From DASRSS01 sp035765515 (GTDB lineage Bacteria > Actinomycetota > Actinomycetes > Mycobacteriales > Jatrophihabitantaceae): DNA of 64,000 nt. The DNA is taken from contig DASTXN010000068.1 in the NCBI GenBank assembly GCA_035765515.1, positions 1 through 64,000 on the forward strand, written 5' to 3'. Position numbers and translations under genes: made by a program. Positions within the stretch are counted from its first letter, which is position 1, and each line of letters starts with the position of its first letter. Positions 26,537-35,612 of this stretch are shown here, piece by piece. The notes under the pieces are model-generated. The model was given only the letters and a program-made list of their open reading frames with translations. It ran no database searches and was not told where the DNA came from.

Positions 26537-27598
26537 TCACACCGACCAGGTCGCGAACGAGCTTCCGGTCAGCGCTCGCAGCTCGTCCACCTCGCCCTGA
26601 AGCAACTCGCGCAGCGCGGCGACCGCCCGCGGTGACAGCTCCGGCGCCGGAACGCCGGTGCGCAGATGCTGGTGCGCGAGCCGGCTGGCCAGGGTGCGGT
26701 GGCGTTCGGGCAGCCGGTGCAGCGCGCGGACGAGCGGGCCGCGCCGCAGCGCCATGACCCAGCCGGGAAAGGTGCGCTTGTCGTCGCGCGTGTTCAGCCG
26801 GCGGAAGTCGGCGGCATCCAGGTCCGGACGCTCGAGGTCGAGGAAGTCGAACACGCTGCCGACGACGCGGGCCGGGTCGGCGGCGAGGTCGGCCAGGTCG
26901 ACCACCGTGATGTGGTCGCGTTCAAATCGGCGCAGGTACTCGCGCAGCTGGGTGGCGTATCGGCTGGATGCGACCAGCCAGTTGGCAGGGTCGTCTGCGT
27001 CCTGTAGCTCGACCTCGAGCGGTCGGCTTGCCGCGCGCCACTGCAACTGCTCGGCGTACTCGGCGACGATCCGTTCCACGGGGTCGCGCACCAGATAGAT
27101 CACGCGTGCGTCCGGGACAAGGTCCGCCATCCGGTCCGCGACGCCGGGAAAGCACGGTGACTTGGAGTAGAACGGCGTCGACTCCACGCGATAGCGCGTG
27201 CCGGCCGCGAAGTTGTCCTGGTACTGGCCCAGCCAGCCGCGGCAGTCGGGATCCTGGAAAAACCGCAGCTCCTTGTCGCGGGAGATCGTGATCTCGGGAT
27301 GCAGACCGAGGTAGCTGTGCATGCTCGTCGTTCCCGCCTTGGTCGCGCCGACGATAACGACGTTCGGCATGCGATCAGGGTCCGGCTCGGTGGCCTGCGG
27401 ATCCCGCCGCGGCACACGGTCGGCGGGATGGATCCGGGCGGCGCACAGTGGGCACACGTCCCAGCTCTCACCGCGTGAACGCAGCGCCCAACCAGTGCGG
27501 TGCAGATCGGCGGCGGTGTTGATCGTCAGAACGGGCGGGAAGCAGAGATCGCACTGGATCGACACCAGCCCACGTGGGAGGTCGGCAAGGACCGTCAT
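26537..27598 (-). CDS. Sulfotransferase with N-terminal CxxC pair
   Basis: 353-residue PAPS-dependent sulfotransferase. The 5'-phosphosulfate loop is VGATKAGTTS (83-92) and the 3'-phosphate motif is VIYLVRDPVERIVAEYAEQ. The N-terminal 60 residues add two CxxC motifs (Cys16/19, Cys49/52), probably a zinc ribbon, which is unusual for this fold. The ATG overlaps the stop of the upstream methyltransferase (ATGA), so the two are one unit. Its likely role is to sulfate a sugar hydroxyl of the exported glycan. No PAPS-synthesis genes are in the window. Confidence 0.85.
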   Translation of the reverse strand: MTVLADLPRGLVSIQCDLCFPPVLTINTAADLHRTGWALRSRGESWDVCPLCAARIHPADRVPRRDPQATEPDPDRMPNVVIVGATKAGTTSMHSYLGLHPEITISRDKELRFFQDPDCRGWLGQYQDNFAAGTRYRVESTPFYSKSPCFPGVADRMADLVPDARVIYLVRDPVERIVAEYAEQLQWRAASRPLEVELQDADDPANWLVASSRYATQLREYLRRFERDHITVVDLADLAADPARVVGSVFDFLDLERPDLDAADFRRLNTRDDKRTFPGWVMALRRGPLVRALHRLPERHRTLASRLAHQHLRTGVPAPELSPRAVAALRELLQGEVDELRALTGSSFATWSV

Positions 27599-28362
27599 CG
27601 AGGCCGCATCTGCGTCGGGGACGCCATCCATGAGTGCAGCTTGGCGAGGTCCTTGCGGATCGTCGCGGCGAAGATGTTGCCTTGTCGCCCGGCGACCCGG
27701 TTCAGCAGCCGCTGCCCGGCGAGGAAGGTTCGCTCGGCTCGCGCGTCACTCAGGTGCAGTTTCCGCTGCAGCACCGCCGACGCCGCCCGGCCCTGCCCTA
27801 GGTTCCATTCGGTGTGAATCTCGATCGGAATCTCGTACGCCGGGTCGAATGACGCAACGGCTTTGGCCAGCTCGCGGCGGGTCCAGCGGTACACGAAGTT
27901 GGGGACGCCGGAGCCGTCGACGCCGCCGGACTCATAGCCGCCGTCGATGACTGCGGGAAGTTCGTGCCAGGACACGACACCCGCGCGGGTGGCCAGACGC
28001 ATCATGGTTGAGTCCTGATTCTCGACGAGGAGCACGGTCTTGGCGGCGATGCGGTACATCTCGTGCAGCGCCTCGTGGGGCCGCGAACAGTGGTGCAGAC
28101 CGGAATGGCCGACGACGTGGTCAAAGCCCCGCGACTCGTAGGGCATGTCGTGCGCGTCGACCACGGCGCCGCCGATCGCGCTGCTCGGGCTATCGGGCGC
28201 GATGTTGACGAAGGTGCAGTGCGTCAACCCGACCTCGCGGCAGACGAGCTCGTCGAACGTACCCGCGAACTGCACCAGGACGCTGTCGTCGCGCGCGATA
28301 ACTCCGTCACGGATGTGTCCCCGCAGAAGCTTCGCAAAGGTGCTGGCTCCCGGTTCGACCAT
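27595..28362 (-). CDS. SAM-dependent methyltransferase (type 11-like)
   Basis: 255 residues. The clearest segment is VVDAHDMPYESRGFDHVVGHSGLHHCSRPHEALHEMYRIA, the motif II-IV region of methyltransferase type 11 enzymes; motif I is degenerate (VLVQFAGTFDELV), so SAM binding should be tested. The C-terminal half contains WHELPAVIDGG and YRWTRRELAKAV, often seen in capsule-associated enzymes. ATG 28362 and GTG 28365 are adjacent; GAGAAG lies just upstream. It forms a 4-base overlap with the sulfotransferase gene. Confidence 0.7.
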   Translation of the reverse strand: MVEPGASTFAKLLRGHIRDGVIARDDSVLVQFAGTFDELVCREVGLTHCTFVNIAPDSPSSAIGGAVVDAHDMPYESRGFDHVVGHSGLHHCSRPHEALHEMYRIAAKTVLLVENQDSTMMRLATRAGVVSWHELPAVIDGGYESGGVDGSGVPNFVYRWTRRELAKAVASFDPAYEIPIEIHTEWNLGQGRAASAVLQRKLHLSDARAERTFLAGQRLLNRVAGRQGNIFAATIRKDLAKLHSWMASPTQMRPR

Positions 28363-28527
28363 CACTTCTCGATTCGTCGCTGCGGCATGCGGGGATGCTA
28401 CCTAGGTTGCGTGCATCGCGCCGCCGGGACGTTCGCGGCAGGCGCGGGCGAGGACGGGGCTAGGGCGAGGCGTGCAACCGGCGCAAGCTGGCCGATGCAT
28501 CAAGAGGCGACGTGCGCTCGCCATGTG

Positions 28528-28533
28528 TAACCT
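28528..28533 (+). promoter_or_regulatory. -10 element of the hexapeptide acyltransferase gene
   Basis: TAACCT is seven bases before GTG 28541. No ribosome binding site is present ahead of that GTG, which favours a leaderless transcript and decides the start. Confidence 0.45.
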
Positions 28534-28540
28534 CACGCGA

Positions 28541-29203
28541 GTGCGCCAAGCCCTGACGACGCTGGTGTTCCTACTGCCGCCGAGCCACCTGAAGGTGACA
28601 CTGCTCAATCGGCTGGGGCACGACGTCCACCCCACCGCTCGGATCGGTATCTGCCTCGTCCAGCGCGTCGCGCGCTTCGAACTTGCCGAAGGCGTTCTGA
28701 TCAATCACTTCAACATCTTCCGCGACCTCGACCGTGTCCAGATGGGCCGGGGATCGCGCATCTTCATGTTCAATTGGATCCTCGGCGACTCCGGCTTCGA
28801 GCCCGGCATGTCTCAGGGCGAGAACCGGCGGACGCTCCGCATGGGCTCCCACTCACACATCATCAGCCACCATTACCTGGACTGTGGTGGAGGGCTGCTG
28901 ATGGGCGACAACTGCTGGATCACCGGCATCCGGAGCACCGTTCTGACGCACGCCTTCGACCCGGTCGCGGGCAGCATGATTCTCGATCCGGTGACGCTGG
29001 AGGACGGCTCTGTGGTGGCGACGTGCTGCACGATGCTTCCGGGGACCGTCGTCGGCGCTCGCTCGCTTGTGGGCGCCGGGTCGACCACTTGGACGGGGCA
29101 GAAAGTCGTCGCCGAGACGCTTAGCGGTGGAGTGCCAGCACGTCGGCTTACCCCGATCACGATCTCGCCGGAGGCATACAAGCGAGCCCGGTACGACGGG
29201 TGA
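28541..29203 (+). CDS. Hexapeptide-repeat acyltransferase
   Basis: 220 residues forming a left-handed beta-helix: runs such as IGICLVQRV, VLINHFNIF, VQMGRGSRIF, HIISHHYLDCGGGLLMGDNCWI and GARSLVGAGSTTW have the hexapeptide spacing. Histidines in HSHIISHHYLD are candidate catalytic residues. The end SGGVPARRL is typical of O-acetyltransferases (WbbJ/LacA group). The start at GTG 28541 is favoured by the leaderless promoter; ATG 28523 is the alternative. It would place an acetyl or other acyl group on a sugar of the glycan. Confidence 0.8.
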   Translation: MRQALTTLVFLLPPSHLKVTLLNRLGHDVHPTARIGICLVQRVARFELAEGVLINHFNIFRDLDRVQMGRGSRIFMFNWILGDSGFEPGMSQGENRRTLRMGSHSHIISHHYLDCGGGLLMGDNCWITGIRSTVLTHAFDPVAGSMILDPVTLEDGSVVATCCTMLPGTVVGARSLVGAGSTTWTGQKVVAETLSGGVPARRLTPITISPEAYKRARYDG

Positions 29204-29241
29204 CCCGGTAACAGACCGAGCGACTCAGACCCGGATCCTGC

Positions 29242-30525
29242 TCAGCGGAAGGCTCCGCTCGTTGCCACCGCATGCCGCGGTGCTGGACGGATCGGCCGGG
29301 CTGTCCACCACAGCGCGATCCACCAGCAGCAGGTGGAGACGCCGGTGCCGACGGCCATGGCCCACAAGGCGCCTTCAGCGTCACCAACCGCCGCTCCGAA
29401 GATCATGCAGGCGCCGACCAGGATGATGCTGATCACGTCCGTGACCATCGCCGGCGTGATCAGGCGACGTCCGATCAGGGACGCACGGATTCCGCTTTGC
29501 GCTGCCATCAGCAGCACCTTGAGGCTGAGCGCGAGCATGAGCGGCTTCACGGTGTCCCAGGAGTCGCCGAGCAGCGCGCGACCGATCGGGTTAGGCAGGA
29601 AGACGAGCACCACGAGGTTCAGGACGCCAACAGCGGTCGAGACGCCAATGGCGCGCCGCACGTGGTTGGACACGGCACGCTTGTCGTCGCGATCGCGCGC
29701 GATGTCCGCGGCAGCTGAGGTGCCGACGGCCAGCTGGACGGTGGTGCTCGGCGCCCCGAGAAGCGTCGCTGCACGGAACGCCGCCACTGCAATCGCGCTG
29801 CTGAACGCGGTCATGAGCGAGGCGGTCAGCAGCGTCGTTCCACTCGCGGAAATGCTGCTCACCAGCGAACGCCAGGAGAAGTTCCAGCGCTCACGAACCC
29901 AGGTCAGCCAACTGGTCGACGGCAGACCGTACTGCACGAACACCCAGAGCGCGGAGATGGCGCCGGTGCCAGTCCACGTGCCGACCACCCAGGTGAGCGA
30001 GGACTTGTCCAGCACCCGGATAGCGACGAACGCGCCCGCCATCAGCACCAGCCAGAGCGAGTCGAGGACGATGGCCGCGGTCGGGCGCCGTCGGGCGATC
30101 GCCAGGTACCGCCCGACGTCCTGCAGCATGAGCAGCGGCATGGCGATCCCGAGGGCGAGCGTCGGGCCGCCGAGGGCACTGCCCAGCGAAAGCATGCCCA
30201 ATCCGCTCAGGGCGCAGACGCCGCCCGCGGCGAGCCCCAGCAGCGTGGTCGACGACAACACGTCGCGCGGCCGCTCGTCGGCGTCCTCGGGATGCACCAG
30301 TACCGTGGTCGAGATCAGCCCACGGAAGGAGATCTGGGCAACCGAGTAAATCATCGTGATCAGGCTGAACCGGCCGAACCCGACCGGGCCGAACATGTGC
30401 GCGACCCAGATCAGCGCGATGATGTTGGACAGGCTCGAGATCCCCTGGTCGACCGTGACCAGGCTCAGCCGGCGGTTCGCGGACGCGACAGGAGCCGCGG
30501 CAACTGCCGCGGTCACGCTGCGCAC
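29242..30525 (-). CDS. Polysaccharide flippase (Wzx/MATE-like)
   Basis: 427-residue multi-pass membrane protein with about 12 hydrophobic segments. It begins after a short cytoplasmic part with LSLVTVDQGISSLSNIIALIWVAHMFGP, the 'DQ..SS..N' signature of O-antigen translocases of the polysaccharide transporter family. It would flip an undecaprenyl-linked repeat unit or glycolipid across the membrane. GTG 30525 lacks a strong ribosome binding site; in-frame GTG 30516 is another option. It diverges from the SGNH gene at 30621. Confidence 0.82.
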   Translation of the reverse strand: MRSVTAAVAAAPVASANRRLSLVTVDQGISSLSNIIALIWVAHMFGPVGFGRFSLITMIYSVAQISFRGLISTTVLVHPEDADERPRDVLSSTTLLGLAAGGVCALSGLGMLSLGSALGGPTLALGIAMPLLMLQDVGRYLAIARRRPTAAIVLDSLWLVLMAGAFVAIRVLDKSSLTWVVGTWTGTGAISALWVFVQYGLPSTSWLTWVRERWNFSWRSLVSSISASGTTLLTASLMTAFSSAIAVAAFRAATLLGAPSTTVQLAVGTSAAADIARDRDDKRAVSNHVRRAIGVSTAVGVLNLVVLVFLPNPIGRALLGDSWDTVKPLMLALSLKVLLMAAQSGIRASLIGRRLITPAMVTDVISIILVGACMIFGAAVGDAEGALWAMAVGTGVSTCCWWIALWWTARPIRPAPRHAVATSGAFR

Positions 30526-30620
30526 CGGCCGTCTGACACGGCGAAATCATCGCAGAGATCCCGGACCTTCGCCTGGGGAACGAAGTTGAGGGCCGGCGGA
30601 AATGTGTCACAGTTACGCGC

Positions 30621-31601
30621 GTGACTTTGAGATCGTCGCTGCACCGTGCCCGCGGGTCCGTGCGCGTCCAGCAGCAACTCACGCGGGTCCGCCAGCTCCG
30701 GAACCAGCTCGTCGACGCCCCCCTACGCCAGCTGGAGTACGCCCGGCGCGGATTGGTCGCCGGCGACGTCGACGTGCTGTTGCTCGGTGACAGCTCGACG
30801 CTGAGCTGGTCCGTCCGCGACACAGATCGCACGCTGCTGCCGGCGATGCTCGCGCAGCGGCTGGGCAACGTCGTCTCCCTCAACGGGCCCGGCTTCGGGG
30901 CGGGCATCTTCGCCGAATCGTTGCGGATCCTCGGCACGCTGAAGCAACGGCCGAAGGCCGTCATCGTCACCCTCGCGCTGCGCACGAGCACCGCCACCCA
31001 CATCTGCGCGCACCCGATCGTCGGCTACCCGCGCTCGCTCAACGCGCTCGCCCGCGTTCCGGGCGCGCGCCGCCCGATCCGCTACATCGGCCGAGGTGGG
31101 TCGCGGCACACGCCCGAACAGATGGACGCGTACCTCGCACTGCCCGTCCACACCCGGTGGAGCGGCGAGAGCACGATCGCCGAGTTCCGCCGCCAGCTGA
31201 AGGGCACCGGCCTGCCGCCGTGGCCGATCGAGCTGGAGCGGCTGCGCTTCGACTACTTCCACGGCGAGCTGCTGCTGCCCGACAACGCCGGGCTGCAGGT
31301 GCTGACCCAGCTCGGCAAGCAGTTGGAGGAGTACGGCGTGCCGGCCGTCGGCGTGTGGAGCCGCCCACCGATCCAACGCGGCGAGATGCACTTTCCCGGC
31401 GAGTTCGAGGCACACGTCAGGGGCCAGTTGAAGATGCAGCAGGACGCGCTCGCGATCGGGTCGTCCAGCCTCGGGCCGCTGCTCGACGTCGACCTCGAGG
31501 ACGAGGACTTCGAGGACAGCCAGAACGCGAACGAGCACTACTCCTTCACGGGCCGGGTGAAGGTCGCGGACGCCATCGCGGACGCAGTGCGGTCGGCCTG
31601 A
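30621..31601 (+). CDS. SGNH-hydrolase-like protein
   Basis: 326 residues. After a 45-residue basic helical N-terminus comes VDVLLLGDSSTLSWSV, a block I GDS motif (nucleophile candidate Ser58 or Ser59). GPGFGAG could provide the block II Gly, and the C-terminal NANEHYSFTGRVKVADAI may hold the catalytic His. No signal peptide is visible, so it is cytoplasmic. Related SGNH proteins in glycan loci act as acetyl- or acyl-esterases, or transferases. The next SGNH-like gene follows after one base. The family assignment is moderate. Confidence 0.65.
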   Translation: MTLRSSLHRARGSVRVQQQLTRVRQLRNQLVDAPLRQLEYARRGLVAGDVDVLLLGDSSTLSWSVRDTDRTLLPAMLAQRLGNVVSLNGPGFGAGIFAESLRILGTLKQRPKAVIVTLALRTSTATHICAHPIVGYPRSLNALARVPGARRPIRYIGRGGSRHTPEQMDAYLALPVHTRWSGESTIAEFRRQLKGTGLPPWPIELERLRFDYFHGELLLPDNAGLQVLTQLGKQLEEYGVPAVGVWSRPPIQRGEMHFPGEFEAHVRGQLKMQQDALAIGSSSLGPLLDVDLEDEDFEDSQNANEHYSFTGRVKVADAIADAVRSA

Positions 31602-31602
31602 C

Positions 31603-32337
31603 GTGCTCGGACGGCTGAGGGCGTTCCTGCGCCTGCGCTGGGCGCGCCTGCTCGGCACGCTCGGTCTACTGCGGCTCCTCGCCGCGATGGCCCGCCGCAG
31701 CGTCGCCGAGGTCTGGGTCGGAGACTCGCACTCGGTTCTCCTCAACGCCGGCCGGTTCCCGTCCTTCGGCATCGCGCCGGTGTCACCGGGGCGATGGGTG
31801 TGGCACCTAGGGCCGCGCGTGATGTTCTCGATCGCCCGCAACGACCTGCCACCTGCCCTGCGCCGGCTCGCCCGGATCCGCTGGCTGCGCCCAGGACGGG
31901 GCGTCGCCTGGTTCTTCGTCTTCGGCGAGATCGACATTCGCTGCCACCTGGGGCCTCGGATGGAGAGCGGCGCCGCCGACCTGAGTTTCGTCGACACCTA
32001 CGTCGAGCGAGTGCATGCGTTTGTCGACGGCATCGGCGCGGCGACGGCGACCGTCGTCGTCCCGGTGCCGCCGAGCGTGGACGTGCTCGATCACGCGGCG
32101 TTCCCGGTCGCCGGCTCCTTCGAGGTGCGGCTGGCCGCGCACCAGGCGGTGCGCGAGCGGCTGGTGTCAGCGGCGGCTATCCCGCACCGTGGCCCGATCA
32201 TCCGGGTGCTCGATCTCACCGAGGCGCTGGCGGACCCGAGTGGGTTGATGCTGCCGGAGTTCACCGACGACGGCTGTCACACCAACGCCGCCGGCCGCGT
32301 AGTCGTGCGGCGTGCGGTCGCCGCGCACCTGCGCTGA
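31603..32337 (+). CDS. SGNH-hydrolase-like protein
   Basis: 244 residues with a clear block I VWVGDSHSVLL (Ser42), block III-like FVFGEIDIRCHLG, and block V DDGCHTNAAG near the C-terminus, which supplies the Asp/His pair. The GEIDIRCH motif is known from capsule-associated SGNH proteins. There is no signal peptide. The start is one base after the preceding stop, so the two SGNH genes are co-translated. They might act on the same acyl groups that the nearby acyltransferases place; direction (adding or removing) is not known. Confidence 0.7.
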   Translation: MLGRLRAFLRLRWARLLGTLGLLRLLAAMARRSVAEVWVGDSHSVLLNAGRFPSFGIAPVSPGRWVWHLGPRVMFSIARNDLPPALRRLARIRWLRPGRGVAWFFVFGEIDIRCHLGPRMESGAADLSFVDTYVERVHAFVDGIGAATATVVVPVPPSVDVLDHAAFPVAGSFEVRLAAHQAVRERLVSAAAIPHRGPIIRVLDLTEALADPSGLMLPEFTDDGCHTNAAGRVVVRRAVAAHLR

Positions 32338-32350
32338 CGCCGAGGGCCGG

Positions 32351-33259
32351 TCAGGCCGCGGGCCAGGTGTCCGGGACGAGCTGCTCGATCGCCCGGAGCC
32401 CGGCGGCGTCGGCCTGGTGCACGGCGGCGACGTCCCAGTAGCCGCGGGACGCGGGACGCCCACCGGGGATGTCGTCCAGGACGCCGGCCAGGTCGCCGAT
32501 GCGCGCGCTCGTGGTGCATCCGATTGGCCGCCCGCCGTGGTCCCAGACGGCGACGTCGCGATAGCCGAGCTCCTCGAGCTGCGGCCAGACGTCCTTCGGG
32601 TCCAGCCCGGCGAGCCGGATCAGGTATGGGTCGTACTCGAAGAACAGCACCGGCCGGCTGTCGGCCCACGTCTTGGCGATCGCGGGAACGAACGCGACGT
32701 CGTAGCCGTCGGTGTCCGACTTCACGAGCCGCAGGTCGGCGAACGCGGGGTACTGCTCGCGCAGCGCGTCCGGCGTGATGAAGGGCATCGCGTTCGTCGT
32801 GCCGGGGCCTTCGGTGAACCGGGTCGTCCCGCCCGTGCGAACCGCGGTGCTCGCATCGCCGAGCCCCGGCGCTGTCAGCAACGCTTCGACGACCTCGACG
32901 CGTTCGTCGCCGTCCGTGTTCAGGTGCAGGTATTCCAGGTAGGCGGTGTCGCCCTCGACGCACAGCACCCGGCCGTCGGCTGCGTTGAGAATCTGCAGGG
33001 CCGAGTCACCGACGTTCGCTCCGATGTCGAGGACGGTCAGCGGCGGGGCCAGGTCGGCAAGCCTGCCGGCCAGCGCGACCAGGTTCTGGCCGTATGCGGA
33101 CCCGGCGCGCGCGTAGTCCGGCAGCCGATGAGACCACGGCAAGACCATGCGCACGCCCTGAACCTCGCGCACGACGTGTCGATCCGGGAACTGGCTGCGC
33201 ACCAGCCAGCCCGCGCGGCGCTTCGCAGCGGACGTGACCGTTCCCAGGCTCCGTTTCAC
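32351..33259 (-). CDS. FkbM-family methyltransferase
   Basis: 302 residues. SAM motif I is TVLDIGANVGDSALQIL (75-91), followed by VLCVEGDTAYLEYL and VKSDTDGYDVAFV, the FkbM variant of 'KIDVEGxE'. FkbM-type enzymes O-methylate sugars and polyketides, so a sugar target fits. GTG 33259 is the first start and only 65 bases separate it from the divergent methyltransferase at 33324. It converges on the second SGNH gene with a 13-base gap. Confidence 0.85.
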   Translation of the reverse strand: MKRSLGTVTSAAKRRAGWLVRSQFPDRHVVREVQGVRMVLPWSHRLPDYARAGSAYGQNLVALAGRLADLAPPLTVLDIGANVGDSALQILNAADGRVLCVEGDTAYLEYLHLNTDGDERVEVVEALLTAPGLGDASTAVRTGGTTRFTEGPGTTNAMPFITPDALREQYPAFADLRLVKSDTDGYDVAFVPAIAKTWADSRPVLFFEYDPYLIRLAGLDPKDVWPQLEELGYRDVAVWDHGGRPIGCTTSARIGDLAGVLDDIPGGRPASRGYWDVAAVHQADAAGLRAIEQLVPDTWPAA

Positions 33260-33310
33260 ACGCGGGATGCTAGCCCGGAATTACAACAGGCGCGGCCTGT
33301 TCCGTCCGGA

Positions 33311-33316
33311 TAACAT
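33311..33316 (+). promoter_or_regulatory. -10 element of the zinc-ribbon methyltransferase gene
   Basis: TAACAT, preceded by GGA, lies seven bases before ATG 33324, which favours that start over ATG 33315 inside the element itself. Confidence 0.45.
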
Positions 33317-33323
33317 GACGGTC

Positions 33324-34457
33324 ATGCCGGGCGAGGCCGACACCCAGATAGATCCGATCGAATCGGCTCGTTCCTATTACGCACGCGAGATCAACGCGGG
33401 TGTCGATCGTTACTTCCAACGGCGCGTCGACGCCTGCACTTGGTGTGGCAGCAGCCGGGTGCGCCACCGTGTCACTTGCAGCGACCTCCGGCAGTTCAAG
33501 CCCGGGAGCTTCCGGCTGGACGAGTGCCGGGACTGTGGTCACGTGTTCCAAAACCCGGCACTGACCGACGAGGGGCTGGCCTTCTACTACCGCGACGCGT
33601 ACGACGGCATCAACGCCGAGCGGGCCGACGCGAACTTCAGCTCCATGGCGGAGATGTACCGCAGGCGCGCGGTCACGGTTGCGAGCCGGCGTCCGGACCC
33701 GCCACGGCGCTGGCTCGACGTCGGCACCGCGTCAGCGCACTTCTGCGAGGGGGCCGCGCGCATCTTCCCGGACACCGTGTTCGACGGGCTGGACATGTCG
33801 GACGGCGTGCTGGCCGGCCAGCGGGCCGGCCGGATCGACACCGGTTACCAGGGGCAGTTCCCCGAGCTGAGTCGCCAGCTGGCGGGAAAATACGACCAGA
33901 TCAGCATGATTCACTACCTTGAGCACACGCGCGATCCGCTCCGGGAACTTGACGCCGCGGTCGAGGTACTCGCCGATGACGGTTGGTTGTTGATCGAGCA
34001 GCCGAATCCGCACGCCCGCGCCGCCCGGATCTTCCGGTCGTGGTGGGCCGGCTGGAACCAGCCGGAACACCTGAACATGGTCACGCTCGACAACCTCGTG
34101 ATCGCGCTGCAGGATCGGGGGCTCGAAATCGTCGACGTGGTCCAGCGCGACGCGCACGTGCCGCTCGAGACCTTCATCGCGCTGGCGACCGCGCTCAACC
34201 GCATCGCACCTGCCGGTGACACGCCATGGGATGATCGTCCGCAGCGCCGCTATCCTCGGTTGCGCCGGCTGCTCGGCAAGGCGCTGTGCGCACCGCTCGT
34301 TCCGGTTGCGCGATTCGTCGACCACGTTGTGTTGCCTCGCTTGCTGCACAGCTACCACGCCTACCGCGTGCTGGCCCGCAAAGTGGCGGGCGGCACGGAG
34401 ACTCCCAGCGGTCACGGGGCGCCGTCCGTTCCGAATGCGACTCCACGAAACCGCTGA
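33324..34457 (+). CDS. Zinc-ribbon SAM methyltransferase (C-methyltransferase-like)
   Basis: 377 residues. An N-terminal zinc ribbon (Cys38, 41, 68, 71) in ACTWCGSS...DECRDCGHVFQNP is followed by WLDVGTASAHFCEGAA (SAM motif I with Ala replacing one Gly) and ISMIHYLEHTRDPLRELDAAVEVLADDGWLLIEQPN. This layout matches methyltransferases of the sugar C-methyltransferase or type 12 group; the last 100 residues are basic and may bind membrane. Leaderless start at ATG 33324. It is the first of six plus-strand genes that run to the GT61 gene. Confidence 0.8.
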   Translation: MPGEADTQIDPIESARSYYAREINAGVDRYFQRRVDACTWCGSSRVRHRVTCSDLRQFKPGSFRLDECRDCGHVFQNPALTDEGLAFYYRDAYDGINAERADANFSSMAEMYRRRAVTVASRRPDPPRRWLDVGTASAHFCEGAARIFPDTVFDGLDMSDGVLAGQRAGRIDTGYQGQFPELSRQLAGKYDQISMIHYLEHTRDPLRELDAAVEVLADDGWLLIEQPNPHARAARIFRSWWAGWNQPEHLNMVTLDNLVIALQDRGLEIVDVVQRDAHVPLETFIALATALNRIAPAGDTPWDDRPQRRYPRLRRLLGKALCAPLVPVARFVDHVVLPRLLHSYHAYRVLARKVAGGTETPSGHGAPSVPNATPRNR

Positions 34458-34510
34458 TAGTGTCGCGCCCGCTTGCACCCGCTCACCACGAGGCAGGACA
34501 AGAGCCACGC

Positions 34511-35581
34511 ATGACGCTCGCGAAGAACAGGTACGTCGCGCGACTAAAACGCGCCGACAGCCAGCTGGTCCGACAGTGGCTCAGGCAGCAGACCAAGGCT
34601 CTGGCGGCCCGCGCCGGCTATCTGGTGACCCGGGTGGACGAGGAGTCCCGACGCTACGTCTCGGTCACGCACAACACCGACGTGCCGCTGCCCGCCGGTG
34701 CTGAGCAGACGCTGCGCGCCGACAACCCCGAACTCGTCGCGTTGCAGCAGGCCTACGACGCCATGAACTCGCCGGCGACCAGCCACACGCAGTGGAACAG
34801 CGGCTTCCTCAAGCGCAACCTGTCGCTAGCCTGGTTCCGTGGCGACAACGCGTACGTCTGGCAGTTCCGCCAGTTGCGGATCGCCGCCGACGCCCGGATG
34901 TACCTCACCCTGCTGGACGTCGAATCGCGCGACAAACTCGGCCTGCTCACGACGCTGACCGAGGACGGGCTGTTCGGCGCGTGGACGTTCCGCTACGGGC
35001 AGCGCCCGCCGATCAGCCGCGACCTGCTCGACAGCGTCAACGAGATCAACTACCTGGACGAGCACGCGGGGCTGTCCACCATCGAGGGCCTGCGCGTCCT
35101 GGACATCGGTGCCGGTTACGGACGGCTGGCGCACCGCATGTCGACCGCGCTGCCGAACCTGGCCGCGTACGACTGCACCGACGGCGTCGCGGTGTCGACG
35201 TTCCTGTGCGACTACTACGTCAAGTTCCGCCAGCTGCCCGAGTCGGTGCGGGTGATCCCGGCCGTCGAGCACGAGCGCCTCGCCACGTCCTACGACCTCG
35301 CCGTCAACATCCACAGCTTCGCCGAGTGCTCCCTGGAGACGATCCAGTGGTGGCTCGACCGCATCGCGGAGCGGCAGATCGAGTGGCTGCTGATCGTCCC
35401 GAACATGCCGCCGGAGTTGCTCAGCACCGAGCTCGACGGCAGCCACAAGGACTTCATGCCCGCCGTGCTCGCGGCCGGCTACGAACTGGTCGACTCGCGG
35501 TGGACGTGCGGTTCGGACGAACTGCGCGCGCTGGTCGACGTGCACGACAAGTTCTACCTGTTCCGCCGGACCGAGCGGTGA
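34511..35581 (+). CDS. Putative sugar O-methyltransferase
   Basis: 356 residues. SAM motif I is LRVLDIGAGYGRLAHRM (194-210), followed by YDCTDGVAVSTFLCDYYVKF and LAVNIHSFAECSLETIQWWLDRI. The segment WNSGFLKRNLSLAWFRGDNAYVWQ in the N-terminal 120 residues is typical of the 'putative sugar O-methyltransferase' family found in surface-glycan loci. ATG 34511 has no strong ribosome binding site nearby. It follows the zinc-ribbon methyltransferase by 53 bases, with a possible TAGTGT -10 in between at 34457-34462. Confidence 0.82.
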   Translation: MTLAKNRYVARLKRADSQLVRQWLRQQTKALAARAGYLVTRVDEESRRYVSVTHNTDVPLPAGAEQTLRADNPELVALQQAYDAMNSPATSHTQWNSGFLKRNLSLAWFRGDNAYVWQFRQLRIAADARMYLTLLDVESRDKLGLLTTLTEDGLFGAWTFRYGQRPPISRDLLDSVNEINYLDEHAGLSTIEGLRVLDIGAGYGRLAHRMSTALPNLAAYDCTDGVAVSTFLCDYYVKFRQLPESVRVIPAVEHERLATSYDLAVNIHSFAECSLETIQWWLDRIAERQIEWLLIVPNMPPELLSTELDGSHKDFMPAVLAAGYELVDSRWTCGSDELRALVDVHDKFYLFRRTER

Positions 35582-35612
35582 CCACCGCCCGCCCCGGCGA
35601 GCGTTCCCGGTG

